From: VXYL01 sp047518105
GTDB lineage: Bacteria; Pseudomonadota; Gammaproteobacteria; Pseudomonadales; Azotimanducaceae
Length of the DNA stretch: 32,097 bases
Assembly (NCBI GenBank): GCA_047518105.1
Contig: JAKZRQ010000121.1
Span: 1 to 32,097 of the forward strand
Direction of reading: 5' to 3'
The notes under the pieces were generated by a model. That model was not told the origin of the DNA, ran no database searches, and was given only the letters and a program-made list of their open reading frames with translations. This document shows, piece after piece, positions 1 through 7,019 of this stretch; position 1 is the first letter of the stretch, and each line of letters starts with the position of its first letter. The translations under genes and the position numbers were made by a program.

Positions 1-141
1 CGCGAGGGCCTCCGCGCGAAGCGCGGGCGGGCGCGGCCAGCGCAGTCCGCCATCGGCACGATCATCGACATCGCGGTCAAACTAGTGAAACCCAAGAGCT
101 TTTTGACGCCGACAAGCGGCCTGGTGAGAAATGCGGGCTAG
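1..141 (+). CDS. Possible C-terminal end of an unrecognised protein (partial)
   Basis: Frame 1 is open from the window edge to a TAG at 139-141, giving about 46 residues. The first third is Arg/Gly/Ala-rich and encoded by a palindromic motif. The remainder (AIGTIIDIAVKLVKPKSFL and on) looks like ordinary protein. I do not recognise a family. It could be the tail of a gene that starts left of the window, with a repeat read through in frame, or a chance open frame in GC-rich DNA. It ends about 150 bases before the SulP gene on the same strand. Confidence 0.3.
   Translation, partial: REGLRAKRGRARPAQSAIGTIIDIAVKLVKPKSFLTPTSGLVRNAG
12..28 (+). repeat. Hairpin motif CCGCGCGAAGCGCGGGC
   Basis: CCGCGC (12-17), loop GAA (18-20) and GCGCGG (21-26) form a 6-bp stem. 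The 17-base motif differs by one base from the minus-strand sequence at 28024-28040 inside rsfS. A 12-base core (CGTGAAGCGCGG on the minus strand) also occurs at 21220-21231. Recurrence at three separated sites suggests a dispersed palindromic repeat and not a local chance hairpin. Confidence 0.45.
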
Positions 142-292
142 TCCGCGCGTCCCCCGAACGTCTCCTCCCAAGGGGTTCCATTGAGTTCGGGAGGGTCGGC
201 GCGGTGCAGGGCGGCGACGCCATTGCGCCAATCCCAATGTTCAAGTGAACGCCATGGCGTTGTGTGCTTCAATGCTCTTCAAGTAGGAGGGA

Positions 293-1990
293 ATGCACGC
301 ACCCGGTGCAGTTGGTATTGGACAACCCGCCGCAGGACGGCTGTTTCCGTTGAAGTTCGATTTCCACACGCTGCGAGGCGACCTGTTCGGAGGCGTGACC
401 GCTGCGGTGGTGGCGTTGCCTGTCGCCCTGGCGTTCGGTGTGGCGTCGGGTCTGGGTGCCGCGGCGGGGATGTACGGTGCGATAGCGGTAGGTTTCTTCG
501 CGTCGGTGTTCGGCGGCACGCGATCGCAGATTTCCGGTCCCACGGCACCGATGACCGTCGCCATGGCGGTCATTGTCACCGGCTACGCGACCGATCTGAC
601 CGAAGCGCTAACCGTGGTTACGATGGCCGGTCTGTTCCAGGTGCTGCTGGGGTTTTCGAGGATCGGGCGATTCGTGGCCTATACGCCGCACGTGGTCGTA
701 TCCGGGTTCATGTCCGGCATCGGCATCATCGTCGTGCTGATCCAGACCATGCCCTTCCTCGGCATGGCATCGGTGTCGGATGGCGCGGTTGGCGCGATTC
801 GCGCACTGCCGGCAGCGATCGCTAACGCCAACCTCAGCGCGGTCGCAATCGCCGCGGTCACGCTCGCGGTTGGCGTGCTCTGGCCTCGGCGGTTGGCAAG
901 GCTGATGCCCGGTCCCCTGGTGGCGTTGACCGTCGGTACCCTGCTCGGTGTGCTGTGGTTGCACGATGCGCCGGTGATCGGGGCGGTGCCGACTGGCCTG
1001 CCGTCGTTGCAATTGGGGTTGCCCGAAGTCGGTTTTTGGGTGCGTGCCGTTGAGCCGGCGCTGATTCTCGCCCTGCTCGGGGCCGTGGACAGCCTGTTGA
1101 TCTCGCTGGTTGCCGACTCGCTTACCGGCACGCGCCACAACCCGGACCGCGAACTCGTCGGTCAGGGCATCGGCAACATGGTTGCGGGTCTGATCGGCGG
1201 CGTGCCGGGCGCCGGCTCGCCGGTGCTCACGGTGACCAACATTCGCGCCGGGGGACGGACCCCGGTCTCGGGCGCCTTGTACGCGATCCTGATGTTGGCG
1301 CTCGTACTGGGTCTAGGCCGATACGTCGAGCCCATCCCACACGCCGCTCTCGCGGGCATCCTGATCAAGATCGGTTGGGACATCATCGATTGGCGCCTGA
1401 TTTCCCGTCTCCATCGCCTCGAACGCGAGCACCTGGCGGTCATGTTGATCACGCTGGGGCTCGCGGTCTTCGTCGACGTGTTGACTGCCGTGGCGATCGG
1501 ATTGATCGCGGCGGGAATGGCTCACGGCAGACAACTCGAAGGCCTGGAACTCGACAGCGTGGTGTCCGTCCCAATCCTCGATCGGAAATTCTTCGCAAAC
1601 CGCCTGAACACTGCCGCCGCCGACCCTTACTCGGCGCGTGTCGGCATGGTCTTGTTGCGCGGGCGCTTCACCGTGGCGTCGTCGCGCAAGCTCGTGGTGG
1701 TGGTCGGCGCGGACATCAAGGATCACGAGGTCGTCATATTCGACTTTTCCGGTGCGACCTATCTCGATGACAGCGCCGCCATGGTGATCGAACAACTGTT
1801 CGACGTGGCGACGAAGGAACAGACCGAGTACATCGTCATGGGACTGTCGGCCGCGGTGGCGCATACGCTGCACACCCTCAACATCTTGCAGCGCGTACCC
1901 GAACACCGCCTCGTCGAAACGCTGGACGAGGCGCGCGAGGTCGCCTTGGAGTTCTTGAACTCGTCGGCGGACGGATCGCCCCAGGCCTGA
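293..1990 (+). CDS. SulP-family inorganic anion transporter with C-terminal STAS domain
   Basis: This 565-residue inner-membrane protein is built like the SLC26/SulP transporters, which move sulfate, bicarbonate or similar anions. The N-terminal two thirds are a series of hydrophobic segments. They contain the family's early motif region (ISGPTAPMTVAMAV, about residues 80-93) and the later Gly-rich segment (GQGIGNMVAGLIGGVPGAG) followed by NIRAGGRTP. The C-terminal part is a cytoplasmic STAS domain, with FDFSGATYLDDSAAMVIEQL in the position of the nucleotide/phosphorylation loop. An AGGAGG at 285-290 lies just two bases before the chosen ATG, closer than usual, so a slightly later start is possible. 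No carbonic anhydrase or sulfate-assimilation gene is adjacent, so the substrate cannot be assigned. It stands alone between two decayed stretches. Confidence 0.88.
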   Translation: MHAPGAVGIGQPAAGRLFPLKFDFHTLRGDLFGGVTAAVVALPVALAFGVASGLGAAAGMYGAIAVGFFASVFGGTRSQISGPTAPMTVAMAVIVTGYATDLTEALTVVTMAGLFQVLLGFSRIGRFVAYTPHVVVSGFMSGIGIIVVLIQTMPFLGMASVSDGAVGAIRALPAAIANANLSAVAIAAVTLAVGVLWPRRLARLMPGPLVALTVGTLLGVLWLHDAPVIGAVPTGLPSLQLGLPEVGFWVRAVEPALILALLGAVDSLLISLVADSLTGTRHNPDRELVGQGIGNMVAGLIGGVPGAGSPVLTVTNIRAGGRTPVSGALYAILMLALVLGLGRYVEPIPHAALAGILIKIGWDIIDWRLISRLHRLEREHLAVMLITLGLAVFVDVLTAVAIGLIAAGMAHGRQLEGLELDSVVSVPILDRKFFANRLNTAAADPYSARVGMVLLRGRFTVASSRKLVVVVGADIKDHEVVIFDFSGATYLDDSAAMVIEQLFDVATKEQTEYIVMGLSAAVAHTLHTLNILQRVPEHRLVETLDEAREVALEFLNSSADGSPQA

Positions 1991-2014
1991 CATGGTGCGG
2001 AAGGATGGCGCGGG

Positions 2015-2077
2015 CTAGAACGACGTCTTCAGTGCCACGCTGACGAGGGCGTTGTAGTAGTTGCGCGAGGCCCCGTG
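2015..2077 (-). pseudogene. Orphan C-terminal tail of an outer-membrane beta-barrel-like protein
   Basis: On the minus strand a short open stretch reads SRNYYNALVSVALKTSF and then stops with TAG. Alternating aromatic/hydrophobic residues ending in a C-terminal Phe are the hallmark of the last beta strand of outer-membrane barrels, which the BAM machinery recognises. Upstream the frame loses any barrel-like pattern within about 20 residues, so only the tail would remain. With so few residues this is suggestive only; a chance frame cannot be excluded. Confidence 0.35.
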
Positions 2078-2088
2078 CCGACGCCACG

Positions 2089-2396
2089 GGACAGCACCCC
2101 TCCATCGGCGGATTCTCCGATTTCGCGATCATGGACCTGATGGAGAGCTATCGCAGCGTGCCGGAATCCGACCACGCGCTCCGGGCGGGCTCCGGGCGGG
2201 TTCCGGGCGGGTTCCGGGCGGGTTCCGGGCGGGATAGCGGCGCGACTACGTGGCCACGGAGTTCGAGAACTTCGACAGCGGCGCGCCGCGCGTGGCCGCC
2301 AGGATGAAGAAGGCCAGGATGAAGAAGAAGTACGACACGCTATCACGCGCCGACAACGACGCTCTGCTCGAGCTCTACGTCAGCGCAGGCAAGTAG
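2089..2396 (+). pseudogene. Decayed gene remnant in two frames, broken by a tandem repeat
   Basis: Two protein-like pieces lie in different frames. The first (from 2089, frame 1) reads GGFSDFAIMDLMESYRSV with a few residues either side. The second (2238-2396, frame 3) reads RDYVATEFENFDSGAPRV and continues through a Lys/Arg-rich stretch to YDTLSRADNDALLELYVSAG and a TAG stop. Between them sit five copies of an 11-bp repeat, whose length shifts the frame, and an in-frame TAG at 2235. No intact start is visible. The DFAIMDLMES pattern faintly resembles glutathione-transferase C-terminal helices, but this is only an impression. The rest of the 1991-2426 gap holds the beta-barrel tail and nothing else I can identify. 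Confidence 0.45.
2179..2233 (+). repeat. 11-bp tandem repeat, five copies (YTCCGGGCGGG)
   Basis: Five consecutive 11-base units fill 2179-2233. The first two begin CTCC and the last three begin TTCC, so the array grew in at least two steps. Eleven is not a multiple of three, so copy-number change shifts the reading frame of the surrounding remnant. Confidence 0.9.
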
Positions 2397-2426
2397 CCGG
2401 CGGTCTGGATCCGGGGCCGGGGGCGC

Positions 2427-3212
2427 TCAACCGCTCCAGTGCCGCGCCCCCGCTGCGGGCGGTTCCTCCGGTCCGCCGGCGAAGCATTGCGCCACCGCCA
2501 TCCAACGGGTGGCGGTCTCGCCGCCGACGTCGAGCGCCGTGTCGGCGATGTTGCGGCCCTGGGTGACCACGTGGCAGAACTCGACCGCGTCACCTTGCAC
2601 GCGGTTCGTCTCGTTCGGTTCGTTCCACTCCCAGATTTCGCCCGACGGCGCGGTCAGTCGCACGTAGGGCATGTCGTTGGGAATCTCCTCGCGGCGATTG
2701 ACGAAGGTCCAGCCGAAGGTGCGCACGCCGATGACCGCGATGTTCTTGATGCGGTCGGTGTTGCGCCGTGGCTTCCTGAGCAGATCGTAGATGTCCTGGC
2801 CGTGGGACCAGGTCTCCATCTGGCGCGCGGTGGCGAACATCCTGGCACCCATATCAGGTCCGAACCACGGCACGCGCACGGATGGATCGATGGCGGCGAG
2901 CTGATCGCACAGTTCGCCGAGATAGGCGTGCCAGCGCTCGCCGAGTTCGGGACCGTTGGGCACTTCCGCCGGATTGGCCGCGGCGCCCCCGATCCAGATC
3001 GCACGCTCGCCGGCGCGCACCATGGCCCGGAAACGCTCCGGGTCTTCAAGCGCGACACGCGCCACCAGGTCGGTGGTGTGCAGGTGTGCGATCACGTCGT
3101 TGACCGTCCAGTTCTTGAACGGCGTGCGGCGCTCCCAGTCGCCTGGATCCAATGCCCTTACGAGCTTGTAGAGCTCCTCGCCTTCCTCGCGCAAGTCGAG
3201 CGCCTGCTGCAT
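2427..3212 (-). CDS. TIGR03084-type metal-binding protein (maleylpyruvate isomerase-like N-terminal fold)
   Basis: The 261-residue product matches my recollection of the TIGR03083/TIGR03084 group, DinB-like four-helix proteins related to mycothiol-dependent maleylpyruvate isomerase. Visible signatures are W26, then FKNWTVNDVIAHLHTTD (residues 32-48) with H43 and H45, and a later METWSHGQDIYDLL segment supplying another His for the metal triad. Actinobacterial members use mycothiol; here the thiol partner and substrate are unknown. The minus-strand start has a strong ribosome site (AGGGAGGA, four bases before ATG). The gene is divergent from rpsL, with no operon partner. Such genes are not usual neighbours of the str operon, so it may be a lineage-specific insertion. 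Confidence 0.75.
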   Translation of the reverse strand: MQQALDLREEGEELYKLVRALDPGDWERRTPFKNWTVNDVIAHLHTTDLVARVALEDPERFRAMVRAGERAIWIGGAAANPAEVPNGPELGERWHAYLGELCDQLAAIDPSVRVPWFGPDMGARMFATARQMETWSHGQDIYDLLRKPRRNTDRIKNIAVIGVRTFGWTFVNRREEIPNDMPYVRLTAPSGEIWEWNEPNETNRVQGDAVEFCHVVTQGRNIADTALDVGGETATRWMAVAQCFAGGPEEPPAAGARHWSG

Positions 3213-3550
3213 GGTGTCCTCCCTATGGGCTTGAAAAGACGGCGCGACCCGTGGCCACGCGAGGGGAGTTTAAGCGAACACGCGGTCACGATGCGCAACC
3301 GCGCACTTCGTCGCCGGCGTTTGGCGAGCTGTCAGCCGTCTTGGGAACGTTTCTGTTCATCGCGCGGATGATTGAGAACCGCCAATCCGGCTGTGCTTGC
3401 AAGGGTTTCCATTCGGACCTCCGCTCGACATCCGCCCGATGGACCGTTTTGGACGGTTGTAAGCCCACCCAAGCCCGCCTACAATTCGCGCCCCTTGGGA
3501 TCGAGCGTTCGGACGTTGTCGGACTCTCGCTTCACGGATCAGGAGACCAG
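3213..3550. other. 338-base divergent intergenic region ahead of the str operon
   Basis: No gene is supported here. A frame runs through it into rpsL but has no protein-like character or ribosome site until the rpsL start. The region holds the rpsL promoter at 3457-3485, a leader of about 60 bases, and presumably the promoter of the minus-strand TIGR03084 gene, for which I see no clear hexamers. In many gammaproteobacteria rpoC would end here; it does not. Confidence 0.7.
3457..3485 (+). promoter_or_regulatory. Sigma-70-type promoter of rpsL-rpsG-fusA
   Basis: TTGTAA (3457-3462), a 17-base spacer and TACAAT (3480-3485) place transcription start near 3492, about 59 bases before rpsL. The bases after the -10 box are TCGCGCC, a GC-rich discriminator of the kind found at ppGpp-sensitive ribosomal promoters. 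The same -35, spacing and discriminator style recurs ahead of rpsJ. Confidence 0.7.
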
Positions 3551-3922
3551 ATGGCCACCATCAGCCAACTCGTGCGCAAGCCGCGCAAGCGCCGGATCGA
3601 GAAAAACCGGGTGCCGGCGTTGCAGGGCAGCCCGCAGAAGCGGGGGACCTGCACGCGGGTCTACACGACCACGCCGAAGAAACCCAACTCCGCGCTGCGC
3701 AAGGTTTGCCGTGTACGCCTCACCAATGGCTACGAGGTGAACTCCTACATCGGCGGCGAAGGCCACAATCTCCAGGAGCACTCCGTGGTGCTTATCCGCG
3801 GCGGGCGGGTCAAGGATCTGCCGGGTGTGCGCTACCACACCATTCGCGGCACGCTCGATACCTCCGGGGTTGCGGATCGTCGGCAACGCCGGTCCAAGTA
3901 CGGTACCAAGAGGCCCAAGTAG
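3551..3922 (+). CDS. rpsL: 30S ribosomal protein S12
   Basis: The 123-residue S12 sits at the decoding centre of the small subunit. Nearly the whole sequence is diagnostic: NQ/SQLVRKPRKRR at the start, CTRVYTTTPKKPNSALRKV, SYIGGEGHNLQEHS and GGRVKDLPGVRYHT. The Lys of TPKKPNSA and the Lys/Pro of the KDLPG loop are the wild-type residues at the classical streptomycin-resistance positions. The Asp of DLPG, methylthiolated in E. coli, is kept. The start is the ATG preceded by AGGAGA at 3541-3546; the open frame extends far upstream but without family similarity. It is the first gene of the str operon and is read from the promoter at 3457-3485. Confidence 0.98.
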   Translation: MATISQLVRKPRKRRIEKNRVPALQGSPQKRGTCTRVYTTTPKKPNSALRKVCRVRLTNGYEVNSYIGGEGHNLQEHSVVLIRGGRVKDLPGVRYHTIRGTLDTSGVADRRQRRSKYGTKRPK

Positions 3923-3957
3923 CCGTCCAACCAACCTACCCATTGTTCCTAGTAAGG

Positions 3958-3973
3958 CCGCCCGCAGTGGCGG
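3958..3973 (+). promoter_or_regulatory. Intercistronic hairpin between rpsL and rpsG (possible S7 site)
   Basis: CCGCC (3958-3962), a six-base loop and GGCGG (3969-3973) form a hairpin in the 113-base rpsL-rpsG spacer. In E. coli a similar-sized spacer is the S7 autoregulatory target that couples rpsG to rpsL translation. Position and size fit, but the S7-binding sequence itself was not matched, so the role is inferred. Confidence 0.35.
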
Positions 3974-4035
3974 ACCAACCTGAAGCAAGCGCCCAGGGCA
4001 TGGCCCGACAAGGCGGCTAAGGAGACTTCAACAAA

Positions 4036-4506
4036 ATGCCGAGACGTAAAGTCGTCGCCAAGCGCGAGATTCTTCCCGACCCCAAGTACCACAACCAGAC
4101 CGTCGCCAAGTTCATCAACCACGTGATGGTCAACGGCAAGAAGCCGGTGGCTGAGCGGATTGTGTACGGTGCCTTGACGCGCATCGAGGAACGCGACCAC
4201 CGGGATCCCGTCGAGACCTTCGACAAGGCTCTCGAGGCCGTGGCGCCCTTCGTCGAGGTGAAGTCGAGGCGGGTCGGCGGCGCCACCTACCAGGTGCCGG
4301 TGGATGTGCGCCCGTCCCGGCGCCAGGCGCTCGCCATGCGTTGGCTGGTGGACAGCGCGCGCGCGCGCAGCGAGAAGTCCATGGCCGCTCGCCTGGCCGG
4401 CGAACTACTGGACGCTGCCGAAGGCCGCGGGTCCGCCGTGCGCCGCCGCGAGGAGACCCACCGCATGGCCGACGCCAACAAGGCGTTCTCCCACTTCCGC
4501 TACTAG
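4036..4506 (+). CDS. rpsG: 30S ribosomal protein S7
   Basis: S7 nucleates assembly of the 30S head and contacts E-site tRNA. The 156-residue product has the family N-terminus MPRRKVVAKREILPDP, the KFINHVMVNGKKPVAE helix, the VGGATYQVPVDVRPSRRQAL hairpin and the ETHRMADANKAFSHFRY C-terminus typical of the E. coli-type protein. AAGGAG at 4019-4024 precedes the ATG. The TAG stop is itself the left CTAG boundary of a hairpin repeat that separates this gene from fusA. Confidence 0.98.
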   Translation: MPRRKVVAKREILPDPKYHNQTVAKFINHVMVNGKKPVAERIVYGALTRIEERDHRDPVETFDKALEAVAPFVEVKSRRVGGATYQVPVDVRPSRRQALAMRWLVDSARARSEKSMAARLAGELLDAAEGRGSAVRRREETHRMADANKAFSHFRY

Positions 4507-4635
4507 ATTCCGTGAGCACGCCGAATGTTGACACTTGAGTTGCATTTCGAACGAGGCCGGGAGAATGCGCAAGCATTCCTAAACGCGCCCACAGGGCGCG
4601 CATTCTCGATCGCGCCGCACATGCGGCGCGCCTAG
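4503..4635 (+). repeat. CTAG-bounded hairpin repeat, copy A (rpsG-fusA spacer)
   Basis: The first 76 bases match 30803-30878 with six differences. Downstream are GAATGC-GCAA-GCATTC (4563-4578), CGCGCCC-ACA-GGGCGCG (4584-4600) and CGCGCCGCA-CA-TGCGGCGCG (4611-4630), ending at CTAG (4632-4635). GAGAATGCGC (4561-4570) can also pair perfectly with GCGCATTCTC (4598-4607), giving an alternative large cruciform. The left CTAG contains the rpsG stop codon. A 36-codon frame from ATG 4525 to the terminal TAG runs through the element and is probably incidental. There is no U-tract, so this is not an intrinsic terminator. It could pause transcription or stabilise the rpsG mRNA end. Confidence 0.85.
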
Positions 4636-4711
4636 ACGGCGACCAGACGACTGGATATTTGAAGCTTGATCGGCGCGTCCGGCAGCAGACGCCCGCCCGA
4701 GGATTGACAAG

Positions 4712-6814
4712 ATGGCCCGCAGCACACCCATTGCCCGCTACCGCAACATCGGCATCATCGCCCATGTCGATGCGGGCAAGACGACCACCACCGAACGCGT
4801 GCTGTTCTACACGGGTCTGTCCCACAAGATCGGCGAAGTCCACGACGGCGCCGCCGTCATGGACTGGATGGAACAGGAGCAGGAACGGGGCATCACCATC
4901 ACCTCGGCCGCCACCACGTGTTTCTGGCAGGGCATGATCCAGCAGTACGACCTGCACCGCATCAACATCATCGATACGCCCGGCCACGTGGACTTCACCA
5001 TCGAGGTCGAGCGGTCGCTGCGCGTGCTCGATGGCGCGATCGTCGTGTTCTGCGGCACGGCCGGTGTCGAGCCGCAATCGGAGACGGTTTGGCGCCAAGC
5101 CAACCGGTACGGGGTGCCGCGGATGGTGTTCGTCAACAAGATGGACCGTGCCGGCGCCGATTTTCTGCGCGTGGTTGAACAGATCAGCGAACGCCTAGGT
5201 TCGACGCCGGTGCCCGTTCAATTGGCGATCGGTGCCGAGGACCAATTCCGCGGCGTTGTCGACCTCGTACGCATGAAGGCGATCTACTGGAACGAGGACG
5301 ACCAGGGACTCACCTATGACCTGGAGGACATCCCCGACGAACTCGCGGCCGATGCCGAGCATTGGCGCGAGAAACTCATCGAGAGCGCGGCCGAGGCGAA
5401 CGAAGAGTTGATGGAGAAGTACCTCGAAGGGGGGGCACTCACCGAGGACGAAATCCGCCAGGGAATCAGGATCCGTACGTTGGCCAACGAGATCGTGCCG
5501 GCGCTTTGCGGTGCCGCGTTCAAGAACAAGGGCGTCCAGGCCATGCTCGATGCCGTCATCGACTACCTGCCCGCACCCACCGAGGTGAAGCCGATCGATG
5601 GCGTCTTGGATGACGGCGAAACCCATTCGATACGCCAGGCCGACGACAACGAGCCGTTCTCGGCGTTGGCGTTCAAAGTCGCAACCGACCCGTTCGTCGG
5701 CACGCTGACCTTCTTCCGCGTCTACTCGGGCGTGCTGAATTCCGGCGACCAGGTGTTCAACGCCACCCGCGACCGGCGCGAGCGCATCGGCCGGATGGTG
5801 CAGATGCACTCCAACAGCCGCAACGAAATCAAGGAAGTCCGCGCCGGCGACATCGCCGCGGCCATCGGCCTCAAGTCCACCACCACCGGCGACACGCTGT
5901 GCGACAGGCGCAACCTGATTACGCTCGAACGCATGGACTTCCCCGACCCGGTGATCTCCGTCGCGGTGGAGCCGAGGTCCGTCGCCGACCAGGAGAAGAT
6001 GTCCGTGGCGCTCGGCAAGCTCGCCCAGGAGGATCCGTCGTTCGCCGTGGAGACCGACCAAGAGTCGGGCCAGACCATCATCTCCGGCATGGGCGAACTG
6101 CATCTCGACATCCTGGTCGAGCGCATGCGCCGGGAGTTCGGCGTCGAGGCCAATATCGGCAAACCCCAGGTCGCCTACCGCGAGACCATCCGCTCGACCA
6201 TCGACCAGGAAGCCAAGTACATCCGCCAGACCGGGGGCCGCGGCCAATACGGTCATATCTGGGTGAAGCTGGAGCCCACCTACGGCGAAGAGGACGCGCC
6301 GAACTTCGAGTTCGTCGATGCGATAACCGGCGGCGCCGTGCCGCGAGAGTACATCCCGGCGGTGGCCAAGGGTTTGGAAGAGCAGATGAACAACGGCGTC
6401 ATCGCCGGCTATCCGCTCATCAATGTGCGCGCCACGCTCCACGACGGTTCGTTTCACGAAGTCGACTCCAGTGAAATGGCGTTCAAGATCGCCGGGTCCA
6501 TGGCGATGCGCGAAGGTGCCGTGCGGGCAAGACCGGTGCTGCTCGAACCCGTCATGTCCGTGGAGGTGGTGACCCCGGAAGACTACATGGGCGATGTGGT
6601 CGGCGACCTCAACCGCCGCCGAGGCATGATCGATGGCATGGACGAGAACCCGGCGGGCAAGATCATCCGCGCCGCCGTGCCGCTCGCCGAGATGTTCGGC
6701 TACGCTACCGATCTGCGTTCCGCCACCCAGGGGCGGGCCACCTTTACGATGGAGTTCGCGCGCTACGCGGAGGTGCCGGACAATATCGCCCAAGGGATCA
6801 TCAAGAGGTCATGA
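4712..6814 (+). CDS. fusA: Translation elongation factor G
   Basis: EF-G is the GTPase that drives tRNA-mRNA translocation and, with RRF, ribosome recycling. The 700-residue length is normal. The G motifs are intact: AHVDAGKT (17-24), an effector region ending ERGITITSAATT, DTPGH (88-92) and NKMD (142-145). Domains II to V follow, with ISGMGELHLDILVERMRREF in domain III and the GGRGQYGH segment of domain IV. A weak GAGG precedes the ATG. It is separated from rpsG by a 205-base spacer filled mostly by a hairpin repeat, longer than usual for this operon. Unlike the usual str operon, no tuf gene follows. Confidence 0.98.
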   Translation: MARSTPIARYRNIGIIAHVDAGKTTTTERVLFYTGLSHKIGEVHDGAAVMDWMEQEQERGITITSAATTCFWQGMIQQYDLHRINIIDTPGHVDFTIEVERSLRVLDGAIVVFCGTAGVEPQSETVWRQANRYGVPRMVFVNKMDRAGADFLRVVEQISERLGSTPVPVQLAIGAEDQFRGVVDLVRMKAIYWNEDDQGLTYDLEDIPDELAADAEHWREKLIESAAEANEELMEKYLEGGALTEDEIRQGIRIRTLANEIVPALCGAAFKNKGVQAMLDAVIDYLPAPTEVKPIDGVLDDGETHSIRQADDNEPFSALAFKVATDPFVGTLTFFRVYSGVLNSGDQVFNATRDRRERIGRMVQMHSNSRNEIKEVRAGDIAAAIGLKSTTTGDTLCDRRNLITLERMDFPDPVISVAVEPRSVADQEKMSVALGKLAQEDPSFAVETDQESGQTIISGMGELHLDILVERMRREFGVEANIGKPQVAYRETIRSTIDQEAKYIRQTGGRGQYGHIWVKLEPTYGEEDAPNFEFVDAITGGAVPREYIPAVAKGLEEQMNNGVIAGYPLINVRATLHDGSFHEVDSSEMAFKIAGSMAMREGAVRARPVLLEPVMSVEVVTPEDYMGDVVGDLNRRRGMIDGMDENPAGKIIRAAVPLAEMFGYATDLRSATQGRATFTMEFARYAEVPDNIAQGIIKRS

Positions 6815-6878
6815 TCGCCGCGACCAGCCATTCACCCGCAGGCGCACGCGACAAACCGGCGCGTGACGCATTTCGTCG

Positions 6879-6907
6879 TTGTAACCCAACGCGTAGATGC
6901 GTAGAAT
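6879..6907 (+). promoter_or_regulatory. Promoter of the S10 operon in the fusA-rpsJ spacer
   Basis: TTGTAA (6879-6884), a 17-base spacer and TAGAAT (6902-6907) put the start near 6914, with a leader of about 106 bases before rpsJ. The discriminator TCGCCCT is GC-rich. The -35 hexamer and spacing are identical to those ahead of rpsL. I could not identify an L4-binding attenuator hairpin in the leader. Confidence 0.7.
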
Positions 6908-7019
6908 TCGCCCTCCGTTTTTCGAGAAGCGGTGGCCTCTGTTTAACTCTTTGGCGTGTGGAACGCAAAAGGAAACAAGGGCTTGCCCAGTTGAGCATCC
7001 CAGGACACCGGACGAAATA

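Noticed and set aside
181..825. 214-codon plus-strand frame overlapping the start of the SulP gene
   Set aside because: Arg/Gly-rich shadow of the SulP reading frame; the SulP frame has clear membrane segments and a ribosome site.
3152..3550. Upstream extension of the rpsL frame
   Set aside because: S12 never has such an extension, the promoter lies inside it, and a ribosome site marks ATG 3551.
4503..4711. Rho-independent terminator between rpsG and fusA
   Set aside because: Strong hairpins are present but none is followed by a run of T, so intrinsic termination is not supported.
5195..6793. 532-codon minus-strand open frame opposite fusA
   Set aside because: It is complementary to an unambiguous EF-G gene; long antisense frames are expected in GC-rich codon-biased DNA, and the translation is His/Asp/Gly-rich with no domain.
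6908..7019. L4-responsive S10 leader as in E. coli
   Set aside because: The leader is shorter and I could not draw the required hairpins; no basis for the claim.
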